A stretch of DNA of 64,000 nt, from contig NZ_RBKT01000001.1 of the NCBI RefSeq assembly GCF_003633685.1, forward strand, positions 3,286,001 through 3,350,000, given 5' to 3'. This DNA is from Micromonospora pisi. GTDB taxonomy: Bacteria > Actinomycetota > Actinomycetes > Mycobacteriales > Micromonosporaceae. Position 1 is the stretch's first letter. Every line of letters starts with the position of its first letter. Positions 1 through 7,940 of this stretch are shown one piece after another. The position numbers were made by a program, and so were the translations under genes. The notes beneath the pieces are model-generated. The model made no database searches and was not told where the DNA came from. It was given only the letters and a program-made list of their open reading frames with translations.

Positions 1-629
1 CCGGGGCCGTTGAAGGCTTTGGCGACGTCGAGGAGGTGCCAGCCGTGGTCGGTGATGTGCAGTGAGGTCGGATGTAGTTCGGAGTGGCAGATGCCGAAGG
101 GCGCCAGGTCGGCACCGGCTGCGCGGGTGGGGGCAATGGAGTTCAGGGCGTGAAAGAGTTGGGCGAGCTTGCGGGCATCGGTGAGTCGTCCGTTGTCGCG
201 CAGGTGGTGTATGTGGCCCAGGCTTCGTGCCGGTAGCGCGCGAAGGGTGGTCTCGTCGAGGGTCGCGAGCCCGGGTGCGGGATCGAGGTTGTGCAACCTC
301 GCTGCGGCGATAGCGGCGTCGTCCTCGTTGGCTTCGCGGGTTGCCGGGCCGAGGTCCTCGATGAGCATGCCGAGGGTGTTCTCGATCGTGGCGGAGCCGC
401 GAACCCGTGGCACCGGGACACCGTGCGCGGCTAGGTATCTCAGTGTGCGGTCCTCGTTGGCGAACGGGCCGGCGGCGTATTTGAAGACCAGGGTCGCGCC
501 GCCGGTCAGATGCAGGCGTTCGACGCCGCTGAGCTGCCAGACCCGGATCCATTCGCGGCGGACGACGTCGAAACCGGCGTTGTCGGTAAGAGCGGCCAGG
601 AGCGCGGTCACGACATAATCGGCGATCAC
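1..629 (-). CDS. Aminoglycoside phosphotransferase-like kinase (3' end outside window)
   Basis: Open from a GTG at 629 to the window edge, so only the first about 209 residues are visible. The start overlaps the stop of the upstream HD-domain gene as GTGA, with CAGGAG in front, so the pair is translationally coupled. The N-lobe shows LVFKYAAGP (lysine of the nucleotide site), then GMLIEDLG (hinge). The catalytic loop reads HSELHPTSLH, followed by LLDVAKAFNGP in the metal-binding position. These are APH/ChoK-fold landmarks, but the usual catalytic HGDLHPGN has Asp replaced by Glu and Asn by Ser, so activity is uncertain. The substrate is unknown. Confidence 0.75.
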   Translation of the reverse strand, partial: MIADYVVTALLAALTDNAGFDVVRREWIRVWQLSGVERLHLTGGATLVFKYAAGPFANEDRTLRYLAAHGVPVPRVRGSATIENTLGMLIEDLGPATREANEDDAAIAAARLHNLDPAPGLATLDETTLRALPARSLGHIHHLRDNGRLTDARKLAQLFHALNSIAPTRAAGADLAPFGICHSELHPTSLHITDHGWHLLDVAKAFNGP

Positions 630-1222
630 CGTCCCGGCTCCTGCATCCTGGTGCGGGCGGTCGCGGCGGTCTGGTCGATCAGGTCCAGAACGTATCCGAG
701 CTGGTCGCTCATGCCAGTAGGCACCAGACCGGTCGCGGCCTGATGGAAGCCGTGGAAGTGCGGCAGGAGCCGGAGGAGACCGGGCCGGGCGGTGAAGAAG
801 GCGTCCGGGTCCCCGCTGGCACGGGCGCGGCGTATCAGCGAGGCGAGAGCGACGATCTTGTCAGCGGTCGACGCGAGCAGAACGGGCCGGTCGTCGGTGC
901 TGATCGGCGGGTTGGGCTGGTCGAGGGCGTGGTGCTCGACCTGCAACGCGCGGATGATCCGGGGCACTTCCGGGCCGTAGCGGGCGGTGAGGATGGTGTC
1001 GAGGTCCAGCTCGGGTGGGACGAATTCCGGGGCGTCGTGCAGGAGCGCGGCAGCGACCAGCTCCGGCGGCACACCGGGTAGGTGGCGGGCGAGGGTGACC
1101 GCGACCCGGACGGCGTGCACGAGCGCCGGCCGTTCATCGATGATCTGTCCGGTGCACCAGGTTCGGGCGTCGGTGAGGGCTTGGCGGACGAGTGGATGAC
1201 GCGGCGCGGCGAGAACGGTCAC
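626..1222 (-). CDS. HD-domain phosphohydrolase-like protein
   Basis: About 198 residues. The HD metal-binding set is visible: H36, the H62-D63 pair in LLHDAPE, and D121 in TADKI, an order typical of nucleotide phosphohydrolases of the SpoT/YfbR type. The GTG at 1222 was chosen because AGAAAGGG lies 8 bases upstream; an in-frame ATG at 1249 has no Shine-Dalgarno sequence. It overlaps the following kinase gene by 4 bases and diverges from the gene at 1256, so the intergenic space is only tens of bases. Substrate unknown; a role in nucleotide turnover on a mobile element is inference. Confidence 0.8.
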   Translation of the reverse strand: MTVLAAPRHPLVRQALTDARTWCTGQIIDERPALVHAVRVAVTLARHLPGVPPELVAAALLHDAPEFVPPELDLDTILTARYGPEVPRIIRALQVEHHALDQPNPPISTDDRPVLLASTADKIVALASLIRRARASGDPDAFFTARPGLLRLLPHFHGFHQAATGLVPTGMSDQLGYVLDLIDQTAATARTRMQEPGR

Positions 1223-1255
1223 TGTCGGCGCCCTTTCTGGCCCTAGCATGGGCGG

Positions 1256-1705
1256 GTGGATGCTCCGCTGCCCGAGTGGTCCGAGCACACCTGCGGGGTG
1301 TGCCCGGCGCAGGAGTTGGGGCCGGGCCGGTTCGACGTCGTCGACCGGCCAGGTCCGGAATTCGCCTACAACCGGGCGGCGGGATGGCGGGTCGACCCGG
1401 ACGGGAATCCGGTCTGCGTGCACCCGTACCGCGTCGGGATGCCGCCGGGCCGGTACGCCTCGGCCGGTGTTCCGCTGCCGGATCTGAGCGCGGCGATGCC
1501 GGCGCCTACTCCGGCGGCGTTGGAGTTGCCGACCGAGTTGGACGACTTGGAGGGGTGGTTGGTCGCCACGCTGCGGGTCGCGGCGCCGGAGCAGATGTTC
1601 ACGGCGGTCGCGCGGGCGGAACGGCAGGCCGGTGAGCGGTTCGCACCCGGCGTGGTCGTGAAGGCCCTACGCCGGGTGCTCTCCATCGAACTCGCCAACC
1701 GGTAG
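1256..1705 (+). CDS. Hypothetical protein with CxxC motif
   Basis: 149 residues, family not recognised. The N-terminus carries a CGVCP motif and later a single Cys in NPVCVHPY, a possible metal site. The middle is Pro-rich, and the C-terminal third is predicted helical. The GTG start has no Shine-Dalgarno sequence, but TAGCAT lies exactly six bases upstream, so a leaderless mRNA is predicted. Codon third positions are strongly GC, supporting a real gene. It converges with the next gene, their stops being one base apart. Confidence 0.6.
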   Translation: MDAPLPEWSEHTCGVCPAQELGPGRFDVVDRPGPEFAYNRAAGWRVDPDGNPVCVHPYRVGMPPGRYASAGVPLPDLSAAMPAPTPAALELPTELDDLEGWLVATLRVAAPEQMFTAVARAERQAGERFAPGVVVKALRRVLSIELANR

Positions 1706-1706
1706 G

Positions 1707-2306
1707 TCAGACCGCCGCGGCGACGGGCTCGTCGAAGGTGATGGTGTGGCTGCGCCCACCGCGGCCGAAGCCCGCGGGACCCAGGTGGGTGTCGAGGATC
1801 GCCAGCCGGCGGCTGACCTCGGCCGCGTCGAGCCAGTACCGCAGCGGCTGATCGCCCCAGCCGGCCGCCGCGTAGTAGTCGTCGGTGATGCAGCCCCGGG
1901 TGTAGCCGAAGTCCTCCAGCTCGGTGGCGTGCGGGAACACCACCCGCAGCTCGGCCTGCATCCGGCTCATCAGGGTGAACTGCGCGAGGACCGCGTGGAC
2001 CATCTCGTCCACCGGGGCCGGGACCAGCAGTTCCGCCTTCTCCTCGTCACCGCCGGTCAGCTCGTACACCGCCGCCTTCAGCGCGAGGACCCGCAGCGCC
2101 TCCACCAGCAGCGGCCCCGCGTCCCGGTCCAGCGACCACTCGCTCACCGTGGGGTAGCCGGTGAACGTGGCCCAGCAGGTCGAGTACCGCATCGAGGAAC
2201 CGTTGAGCCGCTCCCAGCCGGAGTGCTCCCGCATCGCGTCCAGGATCTGTGCCGCCCGCTGGCCGACCGCCTCCGGTGCCGGCATCTGCGTCGTCGTCGC
2301 CGTCAT
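1707..2306 (-). CDS. Hypothetical protein
   Basis: 199 residues from the ATG at 2306, chosen because GGGAAGGGACAGG precedes it; an upstream in-frame start has no such site. The protein is soluble and mixed helical with many Trp and Tyr residues (WGDQPLRYWLDAAEV, FGYTRGC). No known domain recognised and no signal peptide. It diverges from the HTH regulator at 2515 with about 200 bases between them, which contain both promoters. Confidence 0.6.
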   Translation of the reverse strand: MTATTTQMPAPEAVGQRAAQILDAMREHSGWERLNGSSMRYSTCWATFTGYPTVSEWSLDRDAGPLLVEALRVLALKAAVYELTGGDEEKAELLVPAPVDEMVHAVLAQFTLMSRMQAELRVVFPHATELEDFGYTRGCITDDYYAAAGWGDQPLRYWLDAAEVSRRLAILDTHLGPAGFGRGGRSHTITFDEPVAAAV

Positions 2307-2514
2307 GGCCTGTCCCTTCCCGTACGTTGGGGGTGAGAGCGCGGCGGCCGAGCACCCTTCTGCGTCGACCACCGCAACCGTTACCCATGACGGTATGGAC
2401 GGTGACGGGCATCGATACAGAGTGTGTTGTGGGCCGCTGACGCGCAGGCTTCACACGGGGTGTGAACGCGGCGAAACACTTCGATCGGCGCCCGGTTGGC
2501 CATACCCTGACAGG

Positions 2515-3846
2515 GTGGCCGAGGCGAACATCCTGCTCGATGCCCTCCTCGAACGCGCCGGCCTGTCCCACGCCGGCCTGGCCAAGCAGCTCAACACCCT
2601 CGACAGCGGACTGCGCTACGACCACGCCTCCGTCGCCCGATGGATCCGCGACCACGCCATCCCCCGCGACCCAGTACCGGTGATGATCTGCCGCATCCTC
2701 GGCGACCGGCTCGGCACCCCCCTGACACCGACGGACATCGGCATGACCCAGGACCGGGCCGGCACCGACCCGCGCGGCCTGCCGCAAGTCGTGGACAGGG
2801 CTGCCGCGCTGTGGCGCAGCGACCAGAAGGGCCACACGCCCCGGTCGACCGTCACCGGGCCGCAGGCGATCGCGCCAGTGTGGGAGTGGGAGAACCCACC
2901 CGAGGACGACGACGTGTCGCACCTCGGGCAACGGCGGGTCGACCCCGCCGACGTCGCCCGGCTACGACACGCCCGAGCCCGCTACCAGGAAATGTACCGG
3001 CGCGTCGGTGGCGTACCCGTCAAGGCCCGCATCGTCGCCACCCTCACCGGGCAGGCCGCACCGCTGCTACGCGCCGCCTACGACAACACCCGGGGCCGCG
3101 AGCTGTACCGGGCCGTGGGCGGACTCGCCGCCCTGGCCGGGGTCTGCGCCTACGACGCCGACCAACAACCCCTGGCACAACGCCATCTACTGACCGCCCT
3201 GCGGCTGGCCAAAGCCTCCGGCGACCGGGCATTCGGCGCCTACGTCGTCGCGCTCATGGCCAACCAAGCCCTCTACCTCGACGAGTACCGGCTCGTGGTG
3301 CAGTACGCCCAAGCCGGCATCCGGGCCGCCGGCACCGTCATCTCCCCGGCCCTGACCGCGGACCTGCACGCCCTCGCCGGGAAGGCGTACGCGCGCATGG
3401 GCGACGCGACCGGCAGCCACCAGCACCTCCGGCACGCCGAGACCCTCGCCGGACGCATCCTCCACAGCGGGAGCCCGGCCGAGGTGTCCTACGTCCAACC
3501 CGGCCTGGTCGAAACCCAGGTCGCCGAGGCCCTACGCCGGCTCGGCGACCTCACCGCCGCACAAACCTACGCCGAGGAATCCGTACGGACCGGCACCACC
3601 ACCCACCTACGCGGACAGGTCCACCGGTACGCGGGACTGTCACTCATCCTCACCGCACGAGGCGACCTCGACCGCAGCGCGCAGACAGCCGCCCAGATGC
3701 TCGACCGGGTCACCGGCATGGAATCCGGACGCCTGCACGACCGGGTAACCCAGGTCATCTCCGCCCTACGACCCCACGCGGCCCACCCCGCAGTCGCCGA
3801 CCTCCTCGAACGCGCCCAACCGCACCTACCACCGATAGGAACCTGA
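2515..3846 (+). CDS. HTH regulator with TPR-like C-terminal region
   Basis: 443 residues. The first about 80 residues form an XRE-like helix-turn-helix (LLERAGLSHAGLAKQLN, then VARWIRDHAIPR as recognition helix). From about residue 150 onward come repeated Ala/Leu helical pairs resembling tetratricopeptide repeats. This arrangement is common for actinomycete regulators sensing peptides or partners. GTG start with TACCCT six bases upstream, so probably leaderless. The stop overlaps the start of the NUDIX gene by one base (TGATG), so the two are one operon. Confidence 0.75.
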   Translation: MAEANILLDALLERAGLSHAGLAKQLNTLDSGLRYDHASVARWIRDHAIPRDPVPVMICRILGDRLGTPLTPTDIGMTQDRAGTDPRGLPQVVDRAAALWRSDQKGHTPRSTVTGPQAIAPVWEWENPPEDDDVSHLGQRRVDPADVARLRHARARYQEMYRRVGGVPVKARIVATLTGQAAPLLRAAYDNTRGRELYRAVGGLAALAGVCAYDADQQPLAQRHLLTALRLAKASGDRAFGAYVVALMANQALYLDEYRLVVQYAQAGIRAAGTVISPALTADLHALAGKAYARMGDATGSHQHLRHAETLAGRILHSGSPAEVSYVQPGLVETQVAEALRRLGDLTAAQTYAEESVRTGTTTHLRGQVHRYAGLSLILTARGDLDRSAQTAAQMLDRVTGMESGRLHDRVTQVISALRPHAAHPAVADLLERAQPHLPPIGT

Positions 3847-4385
3847 TGCGCTGGAAAGTTCACTCCGAACGAGACCTCTACCGCGACCAGTGGGTCCACG
3901 TCGCCAGCGCCGACGTGGAGCTACCCGACGGCCGACACCTCGACCACCGCATCATCCGCACCGCGGCACCCGGAGCCGGCCTCGCCGTCGTCACCGACAA
4001 CAAGGTCCTCCTCATGTGGCGGCACCGGTTCGTTACCGACACGTGGGGCTGGGAAATTCCCCACGGCAGCATCCGCCCCGGCGAAGACCCCGCCGACGCC
4101 GCCGCCCGCGAAGCCGAAGAGGAAACCGGCTGGCGACCCGAACGACCGATCCACCCACTCGTCTACAGCCAACCCTCACCCGGCCTCATGACCAGCGAAC
4201 ACCACATCTTCAAAGCCAACGCCGCCACATACATCGGCCCACCCAAGGACGGCTTCGAAAGCGACAAAGTCGAATGGGTACCCGTCGCCGACATCCCGGA
4301 ACTCATCAACAAAAAGCAGATCGTCGCCGGCACAACCCTCGTCGCGCTGCTCTACCTACTCACCACCCAGACAACGGCCGGATGA
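3846..4385 (+). CDS. NUDIX hydrolase
   Basis: 179 residues. The Nudix box is complete: GSIRPGEDP..AAAREAEEETGW at about residues 75-97, with the REAEEE glutamates that bind Mg2+. This predicts cleavage of a nucleoside diphosphate linked to another moiety; the N-terminal strand pattern resembles ADP-ribose-type members, but substrate cannot be called. Translation is coupled to the upstream HTH regulator by a one-base overlap. HTH-Nudix pairs are known on actinomycete integrative elements (the pSAM2 Pif immunity protein contains a Nudix motif), which fits an element-borne role by inference. Confidence 0.85.
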   Translation: MRWKVHSERDLYRDQWVHVASADVELPDGRHLDHRIIRTAAPGAGLAVVTDNKVLLMWRHRFVTDTWGWEIPHGSIRPGEDPADAAAREAEEETGWRPERPIHPLVYSQPSPGLMTSEHHIFKANAATYIGPPKDGFESDKVEWVPVADIPELINKKQIVAGTTLVALLYLLTTQTTAG

Positions 4386-4524
4386 GAGGCATTTCGACAG
4401 CCGGACGACACGGATGAACCTCGCTGCGATGGCTACCGGTTTCCTGGCTGTGCTGGATCAGATCACTCGTCAGCGTGCCGGACTGGCCGAGGCTCTGTTG
4501 TCGATGACCGATAGGCACCGGCAC

Positions 4525-4725
4525 CTACTGGCCCTGATACCAGGTATGCACGGCGGCTTGGTTTTCGCTTCCCCAAGGGGGTTCTGCCCGTATCGTCGCC
4601 AGGCGTTCGGTGGCATGGTCGTCGTTGTCTCGGGTCAGGTCAGTGGAGTCGAAGAACGCCACGTCGATGTCCCTGGCCTAGGAGAAGTCGAATCCGTGCC
4701 CGTGATCCCACACCACGTCTCTCCC
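4525..4725 (-). pseudogene. Remnant of a nucleotidyltransferase family protein
   Basis: Reading the minus strand gives RDVVWDHGHGFDFS, an in-frame TAG, then ARDIDVAFFDSTDLTRDND, later PPWGSENQAAVHTWY and a stop. The DIDVxFFD and NQAxVHxWY motifs are those of the COG3575 nucleotidyltransferase family. Both ends are missing, one internal stop is present and a TGA closes the 5' side, so it is decayed. It is one of at least four broken genes in this 2-kb stretch. Confidence 0.6.
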
Positions 4726-4878
4726 TCAGTGCGGACCGGCAAGGCCGTCGACACGGTAGGCAAGCGGGTAGCGGCACTGCCACGACGACACGCCGCAATT
4801 CGGACACGTGATCAACGAGCCGGTGCGCCGGCCGGTGGCCGCCACGCCACGTGCCCGACTGGGATCAGCTCACCGAAC

Positions 4879-5410
4879 TCAACCGACCCGCTGGGCCAGC
4901 ACCTGACCCGACCAGGACCCGGACCGGAAGGTCTGGGTGGACGTGAACCCGTGGCGCTCGTAGAAGGCCACCAACTCGCCACCGCCGCCCGCCCAGCAGT
5001 CGACCCGCAGGAGGCCTACACCGGCTCGCCGGGTCTCCTGCACGGCGTGCGCCAGCAGGGCCGACCCGAGGTGCCGACCGGCGAATCGCCGGTCGGAGAC
5101 CAGGAGACGGACGTAGCGCTCCGGTTCTCCCGCAGGCGTGATCGGTGCCCGCCGGGTCCGGACTGGAGTCCAGGACCAGAGCCGCGGCCGGCATCCCATC
5201 GAACTCCGCGATGTACGGGAGGTTCTCGGTCATGTAACGAGCGACCAGCTCGGGCCCTCCGGGCTTCTCGGAGAACAGTGTCGTGCCCCACTGCTCGGTG
5301 TTGCCGCGATCGTTCATCCAGAGCACCGCTGAGTCGAGCATGGCCAGTACGGCGGGCGCGTCGGCCGGGCCGCCGCGTCTGATGCGTACGCCGCAGGTGG
5401 TGTTCTCCAT
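4879..5410 (-). pseudogene. GNAT acetyltransferase, frameshifted
   Basis: The first half (ATG at 5410, starting MENTTCGVRIRR) has the GNAT N-terminal fold through YMTENLPYIAEFDGM. After about 5150 the sense continues only in another frame: PERYVRLLVSDRRFAGRHLG (acetyl-CoA-binding motif A, R/Q-x-x-G-x-G/A variant), then GVGLLRVDCWAGG and FYERHGF near the C-terminus. One indel splits an otherwise complete gene of about 175 residues. Either a recent mutation or a sequencing error; substrate unknown. Confidence 0.7.
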
Positions 5411-5702
5411 GCCAGAACTCTAATGACGTGTCCGGGTGCTCCGTCATCAGCGCTGATGATTCCATGCAGGCACCGGGCTGACCGGGCAACTGGCGTTCCT
5501 GCTCCGGCTGCGGCACGGTGGCCCGCGCCTCTTCCACCCCGATCCGGTTGTCGCGCCGCCACGGGCCGGCGTCGCGCTCAGCGCGGTTCCGGTCGCCGTA
5601 CCGGCAATGCTCGGCTCGGTACTGGCCGGCGGGGCTGGCCCACTCTGACCGTGCCGTGCCGAGGGGCGGCCGCCTCGAACCGCGCCCGTCCTGACCGGGG
5701 CG

Positions 5703-5955
5703 TCAGCGTCCCGGCTGCCGCTCGGGCAACAGTGGGGCCAGACCGTCGAGCAGGCGTTGCAGGCCGAACTCGAAGAGGCTGTCGAAATTCAGGTCGACGT
5801 CGCGCCGGCCGGCGGTGCTGGCGAGCAGGCGAAACGAGCCGGCGGCGAACATCGCGGCGAGGGACTCGCGGCGGGCCCGCACCTATTCCTCGTCGGTGAC
5901 TCCGGTGTCCTGTTCGACCTCGGCCTCGCGTTCCAGGTTCACCGCCAGTCCCCCG
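5703..5955 (-). pseudogene. TetR-family regulator, C-terminal remnant
   Basis: Minus-strand reading gives a ligand-binding-domain end: VRARRESLAAMFAAGSF, then LFEFGLQRLLDGLAPLLPER and a TGA at 5703. Upstream in frame is LAVNLEREAEVEQDTGVTDEE followed by a TAG that probably replaced a Trp codon. The DNA-binding half is absent: the sequence runs directly into the oppositely oriented HPP remnant near 5955. So both a nonsense mutation and a 5' deletion are present. Confidence 0.6.
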
Positions 5956-6322
5956 TCCGTCGCCCCGCAACACCCTGATCGGCCACGGGGTCGCGCTGCT
6001 CGCCGGTTACGGACTACTCACGACGTGCGGCCTGGCGGATACACCGTCGGTGCTCCAGACCGGTGTGACACCGGCCCGGATCCTCGCCGGTACGGGCTCG
6101 GTGGCGGTCACCGCACTGGTTCTGGTGCTGTTGAAGGCCAATCACCCCCCGGCCGGCGCGACCACGCTGATCGTCAGTCTCGGCCTGCTGCGTACGGAGA
6201 CACAACTGCTCGTCGTCGCCGGGGCGGTGCTCTTACTCACCGTGGTCGACTGGCTGTTCAACCGGGTTACAGCCAGACCCATGCCGTTCTGGGGAGCATC
6301 GTCCGGTCACCGAGCCGTTTGA
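5952..6322 (+). pseudogene. HPP-family membrane protein, 5'-truncated
   Basis: The frame reads SPRNTLIGHGVALLAGYG, a membrane helix, then ANHPPAGATTLIVSLGLL, the signature of the HPP family, and a final membrane helix ending at 6322. HPP proteins are integral membrane proteins, some linked to nitrite transport. The N-terminal helices and start codon are missing; a GTG at 6050 would skip the first visible helix and has no ribosome binding site. It abuts the TetR remnant, suggesting one deletion removed the promoter and both 5' ends of a divergent pair. Confidence 0.6.
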
Positions 6323-7299
6323 TCGGTGCCCAACCGGGTACCGCCTCCAGTCGCGCGCACGCTGCCTGAACTGACCGGAGACCGTGGCGCCTCTTGATCG
6401 CATCGCCAATCCCTAGGGCCCCGAAGGCTGCGACCGTCGCAGCCCGGCCGATGACTCCCCTGCCGTACGACCCAAAAGCTGCGTCAGGCGACCGACACGC
6501 GAAACGGTCCCATACCCGTGCCAGTCAGCGGATACGCCGCTACGGCCGTACGTCGGTCCGGGCATCCCCGCAGTCGTCCGGACGCTTCGGCACGGCCGTG
6601 ACGGGCGCCCCGGTGAGCCGGGGTTGAGGCGCCCGGCCGGGCGGCGATGGCGGCTCCGCTCCGGGGTCCGATGGCTCCGGTAGGGGTAGCGTCCGGGGCT
6701 GACCCGGGAGAAGCAGCACCGGCGTACCGTTGTGGCGCGTGCCTCGACGGGCGCGGCGAGTTTGTAGGTCACTTCGTCCGCCCCTGACGGTGACCTGGAT
6801 TCGGTCACCTCGCCAGAAACGCCTGCGTAGGTCCGCAGCGTGCGGCAAACGTCTGGGGTTCTCTCGCTGCGAGCTCGAACGCCGCGAGTGCTCGGCTGCC
6901 CCTGCTTCCAGGTCGCCGCGAGCCGGGTCCGTCCGCCCGGAGACCTCGACGCCCTCATGAGCCTGCGCACGGATTCATCGCATAGGTCCGTCATTAGAAC
7001 GCCGGCATGAAAGTGCTTCGGCCGCACTCTCATTCACACTCAAGTCCCGCGCCCACATCTTGGTTCCGTGGAATTTCCACCGCCCCGCTTTTGGTGACCG
7101 ATGGACACGTCCCGTTGCCCATCACCAAGATAAAGGCATTTGTCATGGTAAATGCCCACGGCGCCGGATCGTCGCCCGTAACCTTGGCGACAGGCGCGTG
7201 ATTGAATTTGACGAATCTTTGTACCGTGTACTTACCGCGCGGGTGGGAGTTCCTCTCCGACTGTCGGCAGCTAATTCGCTCCCGTTGACAGGAGGCTGC
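6323..7299 (+). other. Stretch without a supported gene
   Basis: About 1 kb. Long frames exist on both strands but are rich in Arg, Ser and Pro with no domain, no convincing ribosome binding site and mixed third-position composition. The right part (6960-7290) is less GC-rich than the surroundings and should hold the promoter of the I36-type gene. Nothing else recognised. Confidence 0.4.
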
Positions 7300-7872
7300 A
7301 TGTCAATCAAAGTGATCGTTCGGTTCGTCTGTGTCTGGGTCCTGTCCATCCCGTTGCTGGCCGTCGGGACGCCGGCGTCAGCAACCCCGGAGGGGCCGAC
7401 TCGAGGGGTCGCCACTTTTCAGGGGACAGTGATTGATCTGAAGGACGGCTGGTGGGGTGCGCAGTCGTGTGTGGTGTGGGCGGGCCGGAGGGCGGAGTGT
7501 TTCGCGACGCATGAGGAGGCTGACGTGCTGTTGGGGTACAGCCGCCAGGCTGATGCCCTATACCAGGAGGGGGCGCGGTCGTCTGGTGGTGCGGGTTCAC
7601 TTGCTGTTCCCGCGTGCGCGAGTGGATGGCTGTGTCTGTATGAGCACGCGAATGGCGGGGGCCGGAGGCTGATTTTCAGCGACGAGTACTGGCATTACCT
7701 CTCGGAGTGGGGGTTTGACAGACAGACGTCCTCGTGGCGGAACAATCAGGGCTCGGCGGACGTCGGGCACCTGTCGCTCTACAACAGTGGTTCGGTTTAC
7801 AACTGTGGGTCGAGGTCGTACGCGAATTCGATGGGGAGTGCTAACGATCAGGCGTACGCCGTGTGGGGCTGA
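7300..7872 (+). CDS. Secreted peptidase inhibitor family I36 protein
   Basis: 190 residues; ATG at 7300 with GGAGG six bases upstream. A Sec signal peptide is clear: positively charged start, hydrophobic VCVWVLSIPLLAVG, and cleavage after ASA near residue 28. The mature part ends with the I36/crystallin-like module: CASGWLCLYEHANGGGRRL, then SSWRNNQ and a final YNCGSRSY, with paired cysteines. Family members are secreted by actinomycetes and resemble the Streptomyces metalloprotease inhibitor SMPI. Single-gene unit. The inhibitory target is not deducible. Confidence 0.8.
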   Translation: MSIKVIVRFVCVWVLSIPLLAVGTPASATPEGPTRGVATFQGTVIDLKDGWWGAQSCVVWAGRRAECFATHEEADVLLGYSRQADALYQEGARSSGGAGSLAVPACASGWLCLYEHANGGGRRLIFSDEYWHYLSEWGFDRQTSSWRNNQGSADVGHLSLYNSGSVYNCGSRSYANSMGSANDQAYAVWG

Positions 7873-7940
7873 CCGCGGAATGGGGCGGGGGGCGGCCCGG
7901 TGATCGGGTCGCCTCCTGTTTCGGCGCGGCGGTGGTGTGC

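Noticed and set aside
4414-4550. Helical-looking peptide start after the NUDIX gene (plus strand)
   Set aside because: No stop until it runs through the antisense of the GNAT remnant; may be the head of a lost gene but cannot be supported.
5478-5648. Plus-strand tail with a hydrophobic end
   Set aside because: Looks like the C-terminus of a lost gene (LTGQLAFLLRLRHGG) but no family recognised and no start.
6413-7033. Frame of about 206 codons on the minus strand
   Set aside because: Arg/Ser/Pro-rich, no domain, no ribosome binding site; third-position composition is not that of the neighbours.
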